DNA of 35,941 nucleotides from Hoeflea sp. Lineage in GTDB: Bacteria > Pseudomonadota > Alphaproteobacteria > Rhizobiales > Rhizobiaceae. The first letter of the stretch is position 1. Each line of letters opens with the position of its first letter. Location of the stretch: positions 1-35,941 of the forward strand of contig PANK01000002.1 in assembly GCA_002707605.1 (NCBI GenBank), read 5' to 3'. Under the pieces are notes generated by a model. It was not told where the DNA came from. It made no database searches and saw only the letters and a program-made list of their open reading frames with translations. Shown here piece after piece: positions 17,100 through 25,155 of the stretch. The position numbers and the translations under genes were made by a program.

Positions 17100-17615
17100 T
17101 CATTCGACACCGGGTCGATCGCTCCCGCCATGATGGTGGTCGGTGATCTGGTCACCGGATGCCAGCACCTCCACCTTGACAGCAATGCGCCTTCCGCCAT
17201 CGAAATTCAGCACAAGGTCTGTTATGTCGCCAGGCTCAATGTCTCTGTTCGGTTCGCCCAAGAGCAGATGGACGCCGTCCGGCTTCATCAGCAGTTCGGC
17301 CTGACTGGGGATAGATACGAAGCCCTTCAATGGACCTGAACTCGCTTCAACTTGTCCAATTTCACCTTGACCAATAGATATCTTGCCGAAAATCTCGCTT
17401 TCGATGACCTTGAGGTCCGCTTGTTGCCGGGTTCCGTTCCAGATCGTGAGATATGCGCTAATTGACCGGCCGCCGGGCGTTGGTGGCAGCATCTCTGCAT
17501 GCTCGACAACCAGGTCTGCAGGGGTGTCCTGATGTATGGGTTGGCCCATACTCTCGTTCGACGTGAACGCGGAAGCCAGTAGGCAAACCGCAGCGTTAAA
17601 GACAATTGGCTTCAT
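17100..17615 (-). CDS. Periplasmic PCu(A)C-like protein, divergent
   Basis: 171 residues from the ATG at 17615, with an N-terminal signal (MKPIVFNAAVCLLASAF). The fold pattern of the copper chaperone PCu(A)C is present: SAYLTIWNGTRQQADLKVIE near the middle and a strand ending in HLLLGEPNRDIEPGD. The usual Cu(I) ligands H-x10-M-x21-H-x-M are not complete: HLLLG replaces the HxM pair and the upstream His/Met are absent. A C-terminal DHHHGG could supply another metal site. It may have changed metal or function. Confidence 0.65.
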   Translation of the reverse strand: MKPIVFNAAVCLLASAFTSNESMGQPIHQDTPADLVVEHAEMLPPTPGGRSISAYLTIWNGTRQQADLKVIESEIFGKISIGQGEIGQVEASSGPLKGFVSIPSQAELLMKPDGVHLLLGEPNRDIEPGDITDLVLNFDGGRRIAVKVEVLASGDQITDHHHGGSDRPGVE

Positions 17616-17919
17616 TGGTGTTCGAAACCCTTCCGGCGTTACCATTCGTATCCAAAATTACCACAGACGACGAACTTGGCCCTTGTTGCTGGTAATTCGA
17701 GAATGTGGCTACATCATTGCTGTTAAAGTGTATGATTGCCACGGCAAAGCCAGGACTTTCCCAATGTGGTTTCGGGCGGAGCAGTCGCGCTCCAGCGTAT
17801 ATCTGGCCTCATGTTGCAGGCGTTCAGACCACGGGCCGTCATGGCAATTTTGCAGGTCGGGGCCGTATCGGCGGATCGCGCCCAAAGACACTTTGTTGAG
17901 TGTTTCCATATGATTTTCC
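17616..17919. other. Gap between the PCu(A)C-like gene and the ATPase remnant
   Basis: A minus-strand frame (17709-17909, 66 residues, METLNKVSLGAIRRYGPDLQ...) starts where homology to the P-type ATPase ends, but no family was recognised. It may be noise left by the deletion. Confidence 0.3.
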
Positions 17920-18494
17920 CGTCTGATTGCTATTCGCTTTCCATGACACCTTGTAGCCGAGGCTTTCGATACGCGTCTTGATCAGGGACAGGTCGACCTC
18001 CGCTCCTTGGCTGACAGTCGCAGTTCCCGCAGTTGCGGATCCAGCGATTTCTTCTATCCCCTCAATCCGCCTTACCGCTGTGTCAATCTTCTGCGCGCAA
18101 CTCGCGCAATCCATGCCTTCGACGCGATATCGGCTTTGCAAAAGCTGTGGGGCGGGGCCATGATCGGAGTGGTCGTGTCCCGTGTGATCCTGTTCGGAAT
18201 GATTGTGAGCGGTATGGTCCTGAGCACAGCCATGACCTCTGTCCGGTCGACCCTGCCGTCGAGGACTTTACGATGGCAGGAGCTACCTTGTAGCCTATGC
18301 TTTCGATGCGTTCCGACAAGCTTGCCAAATCGGCAACAAAGCCGGTGTGTAACCGTCATTGTTCCGGCGGTCACGGAAACGGAAACGTCCTTGACGCCTT
18401 CGACGCGCCTGGCAGCCGAATCAATCTTTTTGGCACAACTGGCGCTGTCCATCCCGTCGACCCGGAAACAGCTTTGCGAAGTAGACGTGCTCAT
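17920..18494 (-). pseudogene. Remnant of a second Zn/Cd P-type ATPase (two HMA domains only)
   Basis: Read from 18494 downward: a first HMA domain (CFRVDGMDSASCAKKID, where the first CxxC Cys is now Ser), a frameshift, ASLSERIESIGYKVAP, another frameshift, a His-rich linker (DHTAHNHSEQDHTGHDHSDH), then a second HMA domain with GMDCASCAQKID and SLGYKVSW near 17945. The membrane and catalytic domains are gone. This differs from the intact ATPase at 2816, which has one HMA domain, so a distinct second pump was once present. Confidence 0.85.
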
Positions 18495-18611
18495 AAATGG
18501 TGCCTCTCGCCCAAATCAAGGCACCATGTTAATTCCTTTAGCGGCTAGAGAGGCAAGCCGTTTCTATGAATTTCCATGGCTTTCCGACGAGCGACGAGAT
18601 GGTCGTTTGGG

Positions 18612-18632
18612 TTAACCCTTCATCAAGGTTAA
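18612..18632. promoter_or_regulatory. Inverted repeat TTAACC-N9-GGTTAA upstream of sleB-like gene
   Basis: TTAACC (18612-18617) and GGTTAA (18627-18632) are separated by nine bases, 43 bases upstream of the hydrolase start. It is symmetrical and could be an operator. The spacing does not match the CtrA pattern TTAA-N7-TTAA. The regulator is unknown. Confidence 0.35.
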
Positions 18633-18674
18633 TGCTATATTTCCACTCGTAAAGAACTTGGTTGGAGGGAGAAA

Positions 18675-19820
18675 TTGGGTAGAAAAAGCGGGCGTCTGCC
18701 AGCAACCTCGTTTCGCACGCGATGGTTTTCAATCACTTCGCTATTCCTCATGTTATGGGTCGTCATTGGGGCAGCATCGCCTACCGCTTTGCAGGGTATA
18801 GCCAACGCAGTGGCGGATAACGTGGCTAGCGCGCGGTGGGCCACTGTCCTGGCTAAGCCTCCAATTTACTCGCGTACCACCTTACCCAAATCCGCCGGTG
18901 CACTCGCCGATTTGAATTTGTATATGCCGTTCCTTGGTGATGGTGGGCTTCGCGAGAGCTCTACGGAAACGACGCGCGGCAGTGACCAGGAACGAGTTGT
19001 TCGCAAGTACAAAGGAGCTCGAATTCTCAGCATAAGAAACCAGGAGTCGAACGAGACGTTGCAGACGGGCGCTATTCCGGACCTGCAAATGCCTTCGCTG
19101 CGCCCATCGTTTGACCACGGAGGTTCGTTCACTTCCACCGAACTATGGGACGAACCTCAGGTTGCGGCATCATTTCATAGCAAGGAAGATGATCGGCTGG
19201 CGGGTGTGCCTTCGACTCTTGCCGACCTTGTGACCAATGACGGCGCGGACATCCTCGCAACTGCTTACGCGCCGACGGATCCCTATCATCCACCGGCATC
19301 GCCGTTCGACAGCCTCCTACAAAGTAATGAAGATCTAGGGCGTTTTGTGCCGCCGATGGCAAATGGGGACCATGACTGGATGAAAAACCCGCTTCCCGCC
19401 GCCGCCTTCTCCGAAGATGAGCAGAAGTGTCTTGCGACGGCGGTTTATTTCGAGGCACGTGGCGAAAGCATCAAGGGCCAGGCTGCAGTCACGCAGGTTA
19501 TCTTGAACAGGGTTAGAAATCCCGCATATCCGAACTTTATCTGCGACGTGGTTTATCAGAATGCTACGTGGTCCAATAGGTGCCAGTTTTCCTTTGCATG
19601 TGATGGCATACCGGATCGGATTGCAGACCGCCGAGCCTACCGTCTCGCGCGCGACATCTCGATGGCCGTCACTGGAGGGAAAATATTTCTTTCTGAGGTC
19701 GCATCGTCAACACATTATTATGCAAGCTACGTAAATCCACGTTGGGCACAGACCATGGAAAAGATGACCAAGATCGGCTCTCACCTGTTCTTCCGCACTT
19801 ATGGCGGAGGCTGGAGTTGA
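18675..19820 (+). CDS. Cell-wall hydrolase, SleB/Hydrolase_2 family
   Basis: 381 residues from a TTG at 18675, four bases after GGGAGAAA; no in-frame ATG or GTG was found before a stop. One N-terminal membrane segment (about 17-40) is followed by a long low-complexity linker. The catalytic domain occupies about residues 250-381: CLATAVYFEARGES with the catalytic Glu, GQAAVTQVILNRVRNPAYPN, and a CQFSFACDG segment. SleB enzymes are lytic transglycosylase-like and cut peptidoglycan glycan strands; rhizobial homologues work in growth or division. The enzyme domain would face the periplasm. Confidence 0.88.
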   Translation: MGRKSGRLPATSFRTRWFSITSLFLMLWVVIGAASPTALQGIANAVADNVASARWATVLAKPPIYSRTTLPKSAGALADLNLYMPFLGDGGLRESSTETTRGSDQERVVRKYKGARILSIRNQESNETLQTGAIPDLQMPSLRPSFDHGGSFTSTELWDEPQVAASFHSKEDDRLAGVPSTLADLVTNDGADILATAYAPTDPYHPPASPFDSLLQSNEDLGRFVPPMANGDHDWMKNPLPAAAFSEDEQKCLATAVYFEARGESIKGQAAVTQVILNRVRNPAYPNFICDVVYQNATWSNRCQFSFACDGIPDRIADRRAYRLARDISMAVTGGKIFLSEVASSTHYYASYVNPRWAQTMEKMTKIGSHLFFRTYGGGWS

Positions 19821-19841
19821 CCATGCGCTAAATTCTCAAAG

Positions 19842-20171
19842 CCCTTGTCTTGAAGGCGCAATCGGACCAGTTGCAGCCGGCTGCGTTTTACACTCGCTTG
19901 CTCGAAACGCGAGCTCAAATCAATGGCAGAAGGGGCGCTGAAGATCACCCAGGAAATGGGCTTCGATAGCGACAAACGCGAAATGGGTTCGAAAAATCTC
20001 TTGGTTCAGGCGGCAATCGACAGGAATCGCGCGCTCGACCAGAAACTGGGACTGACTGTAACACCATCCCTCATCATCGGAACCAATGTCGTCGAAGGAG
20101 CGGTCGGAGTCTCCGCACAGCAAGACGAAATCAAGACGGCATGCGACTGCGATGGAGCAGTCTCGTGCTGA
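19842..20171 (+). pseudogene. dsbA-family remnant, 5'-truncated and frameshifted
   Basis: The upstream frame gives AFYTRLLETRAQIN (helical insert of DsbA-like proteins). At about 19922 it shifts into the frame giving EGALKITQEMGFDSDK, and later LGLTVTPSLIIGTNVVEGAV, with the cis-Pro (TP) loop of thioredoxin folds. The N-terminal CxxC half and signal are absent. It is not a simple duplicate of the intact dsbA at 21913, whose C-terminal sequence differs. Confidence 0.75.
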
Positions 20172-20190
20172 TGGCGCTTCAAGAGAAGAA

Positions 20191-20400
20191 ATGGCGGCTC
20201 AAATGATCGATCGAAAGTCTGGCCTGTCCATGATCGCTGCTGCTGCAATCATGATCGGCTTCGGCCTCGCCTTCTATTTCATGCCTCGCATGATGATAGC
20301 AATTGGAGAAATCTCGACCATCGCCGCGGCGCTGTTCGCTGCGGCATTGGTCGGGGCATTCTTCGGTGTCTTCTGGCTCCGCTCTCACTTCCAGCGATGA
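20191..20400 (+). CDS. Small two-span membrane protein, unknown
   Basis: 69 residues from the ATG at 20191, with AAGAGAAG just upstream. Two hydrophobic segments (SMIAAAAIMIGFGLAFYF and ISTIAAALFAAALVGAFFGV) with short basic ends. Not assigned to a family. It follows the dsbA remnant by 19 bases. Confidence 0.5.
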   Translation: MAAQMIDRKSGLSMIAAAAIMIGFGLAFYFMPRMMIAIGEISTIAAALFAAALVGAFFGVFWLRSHFQR

Positions 20401-20462
20401 ATGAGTCTTCAGAAAGCGCCTTAAACTGGCAGCGTTGACCGAGACCGGTAATTTCTTCGGGG

Positions 20463-20702
20463 TCAAGCGCTTCGCTGGGATCGCACGATGTGATCGGTGC
20501 TGGCGCTTGCGACCTTAGGTCTGATCGGGTCGTAACGGCTCAGTTTTTCCGTCTTGTACAACTCGTGGTTTGCCAGAAACTGGATCCGGCGGGCCGTGTA
20601 GTCCTTGATCGGTCGGAACGCATGGCCGTCCGGGCAGACCCGGCGAAAGAGAGAATAGGTCTCTGCCTCATGGTTCACAACGGCGCTCTGCAGCGTGGAC
20701 AT
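20463..20702 (-). CDS. Hypothetical 79-residue protein
   Basis: Starts at the ATG at 20702, preceded by AAGAAG at good spacing. The sequence (MSTLQSAVVNHEAETYSLFR, then DYTARRIQFLANHELYKTEK) is soluble, basic and unrecognised. Plus-strand frames over the same bases look less natural. It is divergent from the SCO operon promoter. Confidence 0.35.
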   Translation of the reverse strand: MSTLQSAVVNHEAETYSLFRRVCPDGHAFRPIKDYTARRIQFLANHELYKTEKLSRYDPIRPKVASASTDHIVRSQRSA

Positions 20703-20820
20703 GGTCTTCTTGCCATCGTTGACGGGGCAATGGCGATTAGACCATCGAAGTTGTCAGGCGCTGCAACGATCAGAAGGGCTTCACAAGACGAAAAAAGGAG
20801 TTGAAAGTTGTAGAATACGC

Positions 20821-20851
20821 TTGAACCTACAGTAACTAGAGGGTGTAGCAA
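20821..20851 (+). promoter_or_regulatory. MerR-type promoter of the SCO/Dsb operon
   Basis: -35 TTGAAC (20821-20826), a 19-bp spacer (20827-20845) with the dyad CCTACAGTAACTAGAGG, and -10-like TAGCAA (20846-20851). The spacing and CTACAGT half-site match the operator of the P-type ATPase gene at 5116-5145. The first gene starts 35 bases downstream. No MerR gene is adjacent, so the regulator at 5156 is the best candidate in the window. Confidence 0.72.
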
Positions 20852-20886
20852 ACGTCCAAAATGCAAAAACGCATCGGGCGAGTTAC

Positions 20887-21489
20887 GTGCAACTGACAGC
20901 AATTCAGAAATTTTTATGGGTCCTAGTGGGCATCGCAGGACTGACTTTTGTCTGGGGCCTGCTTTGGATGGGCCCCCGATCCGATCAATCTGGATCTTCG
21001 CAGGACCCTGCATTCTCTGCTGCATTCGAACTCACTGACCATCAAGGTCAGATCCGGTCCGAGGAGGATTTCGCGGGCCGCTGGATGCTGATCTTCTTTG
21101 GCTTCGCGAACTGTCCAGATGTCTGCCCCACGACCCTGGCCGAGGTCGCCGCCGTAATGGACGGGCTGGACGGTGACGCTGATAAGGTACAGCCAATCTT
21201 TATTTCGATAGATCCCGAGCGCGATACACCGCAGGCACTTGCCGAATTCGTGCCCCTATTCGATGAACGGATCATCGGACTGACCGGCACGCCCGAACAG
21301 ATCGCTGCGACGTCCGATACCTTCCCGATCTATTTCGAGCGGATTGATGACGCGAGCGCACCAGACGGCTACACAATGGGGCACTCCTCGCATCTGTTCC
21401 TGTTCGACGGCCAGGCAGGCTTTGTCGACTCATGGCCTTATGGCACCACAGCCGAGGAAATCCTCACCGATCTGCGGAAAAGGATGTAA
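20887..21489 (+). CDS. SCO1/SenC-family copper protein (1)
   Basis: 200 residues from the GTG at 20887. An N-terminal membrane anchor (about 8-28) leads to a thioredoxin-fold domain with GFANCPDVCPTTLAEV (CxxxC copper ligands) and, later, the third ligand His in YTMGHSSHLFLFD. SCO proteins deliver Cu to the CuA site of cytochrome oxidase or act in thiol redox and stress. It is first of five tightly packed genes behind a MerR-type promoter. A second SCO paralogue ends the operon. Confidence 0.9.
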   Translation: MQLTAIQKFLWVLVGIAGLTFVWGLLWMGPRSDQSGSSQDPAFSAAFELTDHQGQIRSEEDFAGRWMLIFFGFANCPDVCPTTLAEVAAVMDGLDGDADKVQPIFISIDPERDTPQALAEFVPLFDERIIGLTGTPEQIAATSDTFPIYFERIDDASAPDGYTMGHSSHLFLFDGQAGFVDSWPYGTTAEEILTDLRKRM

Positions 21490-21493
21490 ATGC

Positions 21494-21916
21494 ATGACAC
21501 GGGTTTCCGGCGATACGGCCCTTGGGCTGGCTTGGGCGATAGCGCTCGCCTCCTCCCTCGCGATTCTCTTCATCGGAGAAGTTCTGGGCCAGATGCCTTG
21601 CCTCCTGTGCTGGTATCAGCGCGCCTTCATGTTCCCTTTGGCCGTGGTGCTCGGACTTGGCTTCTGGTGGCGGGACCGACGGGTGGGTCGCTATGGTATT
21701 GCGCTGGCCATTGGCGGCGCGGTCATTGCGTTCTGGCATGTGGGGCTTTACGCAGGGCTGATTCCCGAACCGATCCAGCCCTGTACCGCCACGGGCCCGT
21801 CCTGCACCGACAATAACCAGATCATACTCGGTTTACCCATCCCAGGCCTATCGCTTGTCGCTTTCGCCCTCATAGCATTGTTTTCCGCCCTGTCCCTCAA
21901 GGAGACCACCCCATGA
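21494..21916 (+). CDS. dsbB: Disulfide bond formation protein DsbB family
   Basis: 140 residues from the ATG at 21494, four bases after the SCO stop. Four membrane helices. The first cysteine pair is CLLCWYQRAFMFPLAV (CxxC, a DsbB hallmark) and the second pair is PCTATGPSC in the periplasmic loop. It reoxidises the DsbA partner and passes electrons to quinone. The next gene, a DsbA-like protein, overlaps its stop (ATGA), so they form a redox pair. Confidence 0.9.
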   Translation: MTRVSGDTALGLAWAIALASSLAILFIGEVLGQMPCLLCWYQRAFMFPLAVVLGLGFWWRDRRVGRYGIALAIGGAVIAFWHVGLYAGLIPEPIQPCTATGPSCTDNNQIILGLPIPGLSLVAFALIALFSALSLKETTP

Positions 21917-22587
21917 ACCGCCGCGCCGTGATTCTATCAATTCTTGGCTTAGGCGCCGCTACGTTTGGCGGTGCTGCGTGGTATGTTACCCGCCCCGCGC
22001 CCTTCGCCAAGATCGAGGCCCAAACCGAGCCGCCAATGCCGGCCAAACAGCCCGAGGCGCTGATGCGGTCCTACTCGCCCAGCTTCGGGCCGGAGGACGC
22101 GCCTGTCACCATAGTGGAGTTCTTCGATCCCGCTTGCGAGGCGTGCCGCTCCTTCGATCCGATCGTCAAGGACATCATGGCCGAGCATGGAGACGCTGTG
22201 CGCGTCATTATCCGCTACACGGCGTTCCACGGTGAGGCCTCTGTCGAGGCTATCCGCGTGCTTGAAGCTGCGCGAATGCAGGGCGTCTTTCGCCAGGTTA
22301 TGGACGCGCTGCTTCGCGAACAGCCAAACTGGGCATCGCATGGCGCACCGGCGCCGGGACTGTTGTTGGACATCGCTGGCAGCGCTGGTCTCGACGTGAA
22401 TGCCGCCCGGACGCAAATGCTAGCGCCCGGTGTCGTTGCAATCCTTAACCAGGATAGCGCAGATGTCGAAGCCATGGGCGTGCGGCAGACGCCGACATTC
22501 TTCGTCAATGGCCGCCTGCTTGATCCGTTTGGCGAGGTGGAACTGCGCAGGCGGGTGGCCGCCGAAGTCGCCGCCACGCAACGTTGA
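21913..22587 (+). CDS. DsbA-family thiol:disulfide protein
   Basis: 224 residues from the ATG at 21913. An N-terminal anchor or signal (RRAVILSILGLGAATFGGAA) precedes a thioredoxin fold with PVTIVEFFDPACEACRSFDP (active site CEAC rather than the CPHC of E. coli DsbA) and the cis-Pro loop RQTPTFFVNGRLL. It resembles the BdbD/ScsC-like thioredoxin_4 group that pairs with DsbB-type proteins. It may keep the SCO and PCu(A)C cysteines in the right redox state. Confidence 0.88.
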   Translation: MNRRAVILSILGLGAATFGGAAWYVTRPAPFAKIEAQTEPPMPAKQPEALMRSYSPSFGPEDAPVTIVEFFDPACEACRSFDPIVKDIMAEHGDAVRVIIRYTAFHGEASVEAIRVLEAARMQGVFRQVMDALLREQPNWASHGAPAPGLLLDIAGSAGLDVNAARTQMLAPGVVAILNQDSADVEAMGVRQTPTFFVNGRLLDPFGEVELRRRVAAEVAATQR

Positions 22588-22612
22588 ACTGCAGAAGAGA
22601 AAGGCAACATTG

Positions 22613-23077
22613 ATGACAAAAGTTTATCTGAGCGCGGTCACCGCGCTTATGCTCGCCGCTGGGTCTGGTGCCCCCGCCGTTGCCGGGTCGAAGGATGTGG
22701 TCGTTGAGGGAGCCTGGTCGCGGGCGTCAATCGGCACCAACCGACCGGGTGCGGCCTACATGACAGTCCGCAATGCTGGCGACGAGGCAGTCACGCTTAC
22801 CGGCATCGAAACCGATCTCGCGATGCGACCAGAAGTGCACCGGACCTCTACCAGCGACCAAGGTGTCAGCTCGATGGCACCCGCAGGCGACATCAGGATC
22901 GCACCCGGTGAAACGGTCGCATTGGAACCGGGCGGCTTGCATGCCATGTTGATGATGCTCCAGCGGCCGATGGTTGAGGGAGAAGCCTTTGAGTTGACGC
23001 TGAGCTTCTCGGATGGCGGTGAAGTATCGGTGGAGGTACCCGTCCTGGGGATGACCGCGCGCGGGCCCAAGGACTGA
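22613..23077 (+). CDS. PCu(A)C copper chaperone
   Basis: 154 residues from the ATG at 22613. Sec signal (MTKVYLSAVTALMLAAGSGA, cleaved near VAG). The fold segment RPGAAYMTVRNAGDEAVTLT is typical. Copper ligands are present: EVHRTS, SSM eleven residues later, then LHAM after 21 more residues (close to the H-x10-M-x21-H-x-M rule). It delivers Cu(I) in the periplasm, often to SCO or cytochrome oxidase. The stop overlaps the next start by one base. Confidence 0.9.
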   Translation: MTKVYLSAVTALMLAAGSGAPAVAGSKDVVVEGAWSRASIGTNRPGAAYMTVRNAGDEAVTLTGIETDLAMRPEVHRTSTSDQGVSSMAPAGDIRIAPGETVALEPGGLHAMLMMLQRPMVEGEAFELTLSFSDGGEVSVEVPVLGMTARGPKD

Positions 23078-23685
23078 TGCAGCGGCGCAAGTTTCTCCTC
23101 TGGGGCGGCGCGGGGATCGGTACGCTCGGTCTGGCACTCGTCGCGGGCTGGTGGCGGGTAGACGGCCCCGGCGCCCCGACGTCCGTCGACCAGCGACCCA
23201 TGGCATTATCGGACATGGCGTTCCGGCTCACCGACCACCGGGGCAACATGGTAGGACCCGAAACGCTTATTGGTCGCCCCTCGATGGTATTCTTTGGCTT
23301 CACCTATTGCCCGGATGTTTGCCCGACGACGCTTTCGGACATAACCAGCTGGCTCGATGGCATGGGCGAGGCCGCAGACCGACTCAACACGGTTTTCATT
23401 ACCGTGGACCCGGCGCGGGATACCTTGGACGCCATGGCCGAGTATATCGGTTATTTCCATCCGACGGTACGCGGCTGGACGGGACAGCCCGAAGAAATCG
23501 CGCGTGCTGCGGAGGGGTTCCGCGTGACGTATGAGCGGGTGCCGACCGATAGCGGCGACTACACGATGAACCACACCGCGAGCGTGTTCCTCTTTGATGC
23601 CGCGGGGCGTTATGTGACAAATGTGGACTATCATGAATCGCGCGAAACCGCTTTGCCAAAAATCCGCCGCGCAATGGGTGAGTAG
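23077..23685 (+). CDS. SCO1/SenC-family copper protein (2)
   Basis: 202 residues from the ATG at 23077. The leader QRRKFLLWGGAGIG has a twin-arginine-like RRKFL, unlike SCO (1). The core has GFTYCPDVCPTTLSDI (CxxxC) and YTMNHTASVFLFD with the ligand His. It is the last gene of the five-gene operon. Having two SCO proteins around a PCu(A)C and a DsbA/DsbB pair suggests one SCO handles copper transfer and the other thiol reduction, which is inference. Confidence 0.9.
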   Translation: MQRRKFLLWGGAGIGTLGLALVAGWWRVDGPGAPTSVDQRPMALSDMAFRLTDHRGNMVGPETLIGRPSMVFFGFTYCPDVCPTTLSDITSWLDGMGEAADRLNTVFITVDPARDTLDAMAEYIGYFHPTVRGWTGQPEEIARAAEGFRVTYERVPTDSGDYTMNHTASVFLFDAAGRYVTNVDYHESRETALPKIRRAMGE

Positions 23686-23799
23686 ATGTGGATGGCAGGA
23701 GACACAGGCACCTTGACATATGCATTGGCCCCTGACCGGATCGCCACGACCACCGTCGAAGACATGGCGGCGACCGCGTGTAGGCAAATTGCCGCACGC

Positions 23800-24378
23800 C
23801 TATTCCAAATATGCTTCGATCCGGCGCGTAATCCGCCGATAGGCGATCACATAGAGGACAACAAATACGACGAGCAGGGTAAAGCTCGCTACTCCCCAAC
23901 CGTCTTCAATATAGTCGAGAAGGTGCTCGCCCAAAAGGTAGCCGCCGCCGACAAGCAGCGCGGCCCAGAGCCCTGCAGAAGCCGCATTGAGGAGGGTAAA
24001 CGTCGTCCATTCCATGGATGTCAGACCTATGGGCAGTGCCCCGATCGTGCGCATCCCTTTAGGATAACGATACGCGAATATGTAAACGCCAGCATATTTT
24101 TCAGCAATTGGAACGGTACGCAAAATCCAGTCGCTAAACCTTGGAAACCTGCCGAGGCCGCCAAGGCCGTAACGCCGCGTCAACATGAAACGCGCCTCAT
24201 CCCCGAGGTAGCCGCCGGCGAAGGCGGACGTCGCGGCGAGTGCGCCGTCGAGAAGCCCGTATCCTGCAGCAGCACCGGCCAAGAACGGAAGCGCCCCACT
24301 CTTGAGCGCGCAATAGCCAAAGAGAAGCAGATAGAATTGCAAAGAGTTTTCCGAAATCAGCGCTTGAATATTATCCAT
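23800..24378 (-). CDS. DedA-family (VTT domain) membrane protein
   Basis: 192 residues from the ATG at 24378. It has FGYCALKSGALPFLAGAAAG near the start, the conserved GGYLGDEARFMLTRRYG (G-x3-G-D, arginine-rich), YRYPKGMRTIGALPIGLTSM (the family normally has R-F-x-P-x-x-R) and C-terminal helices. DedA proteins are proposed lipid carrier (undecaprenyl phosphate) flippases and proton-dependent transporters important for envelope stability. It converges with the SCO operon. Confidence 0.85.
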   Translation of the reverse strand: MDNIQALISENSLQFYLLLFGYCALKSGALPFLAGAAAGYGLLDGALAATSAFAGGYLGDEARFMLTRRYGLGGLGRFPRFSDWILRTVPIAEKYAGVYIFAYRYPKGMRTIGALPIGLTSMEWTTFTLLNAASAGLWAALLVGGGYLLGEHLLDYIEDGWGVASFTLLVVFVVLYVIAYRRITRRIEAYLE

Positions 24379-24677
24379 AAGTTTTCATCTCTTTGCGTTT
24401 TCAAGTCAAAAAGTGGCGTTGCGCGGCGCCTGGTCAACTCGGGGCAACCGATTTTTTCTGCCTCATGCGAAGAGGGAAGCGATGGACATCTAGCGAATCA
24501 GTTTGCCTCCGGTATGGCGCTGGCAAACTTCTCCTGGGCGTTCCCTTGCCCTGCCTTAGCGGCGGGCAATGGTCGAACTTATAAAAGTGATACCAAGTTC
24601 CAACTGCAGAAGCCCCGCGCTCCTTTCGAGAATCGGTTCGCCCCCGGCAACATCTCCCCACGAAAGGATTCGATGCC
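24379..24677. other. Intergenic stretch between dedA and DUF411 genes
   Basis: About 300 bases without a supported gene. A plus-strand frame contains QFASGMALANFSWAFPCPAL, which was not identified. The region carries the divergent promoters for DedA and for the DUF411-ZIP-LspA unit, but no clear operator was seen. The last bases before the ATG at 24678 hold AAAGGA, a good ribosome site. Confidence 0.4.
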
Positions 24678-25133
24678 ATGAAACCAATGACAGCGCTTCT
24701 CTCCGTCACACTCGTCATCGCATCCGCAGCTCACGCGCTGGCGGAGGCGACCCCGATCCACGTCCGGAAAACCAATGGCTGCGGCTGCTGCCTTGCCTGG
24801 ATGGAGCATCTCGAAGACAACCGTTTCGCGCCCACAGGCGAGAACATGGCTGCGGTGCTGCTCGTGCGCTACAAACTGGACAACGGTATACCGCAACGCA
24901 TGATCTCCTGTCACACGGCTGATGTCGAAGGCTATATCGTCGAGGGTCATGTGCCCGCCGCGGATATTCGTCGACTGCTGGAGGAACGCCCCGATGCGAT
25001 TGGCCTGGCCGTCCCTGACATGCCCCTCGGCTCTCCCGGCATGGATCAGAGCCGCCGGACGGAAAGCTACGACGTCTTCCTGATCCGCAACGACGGTACC
25101 ACTGAAGTTTTCGCAAGTTACCCGGGCGAATGA
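24678..25133 (+). CDS. DUF411 metal-associated periplasmic protein
   Basis: 151 residues with a signal peptide (MKPMTALLSVTLVIASAAHA). DUF411 features are TNGCGCCLAWMEHLE (CxCC), ISCHTADVEGYIVEGHVPA and LAVPDMPLGSPGM. The Cys/His/Met pattern suggests soft-metal binding (Cu or similar). Family members are found beside copper and heavy-metal resistance genes, but the biochemical role is not established. It precedes the ZIP gene by 22 bases in the same orientation. Confidence 0.87.
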   Translation: MKPMTALLSVTLVIASAAHALAEATPIHVRKTNGCGCCLAWMEHLEDNRFAPTGENMAAVLLVRYKLDNGIPQRMISCHTADVEGYIVEGHVPAADIRRLLEERPDAIGLAVPDMPLGSPGMDQSRRTESYDVFLIRNDGTTEVFASYPGE

Positions 25134-25155
25134 CCCGTTTACCCAAGAGAAATAC

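Noticed and set aside
18612-18632. CtrA binding site upstream of the SleB gene
   Set aside because: TTAA half-sites are 13 bases apart rather than seven, so it was listed only as an inverted repeat.
23686-24681. 331-codon plus-strand frame across dedA
   Set aside because: Antisense to the DedA signature motifs and without recognisable domains.
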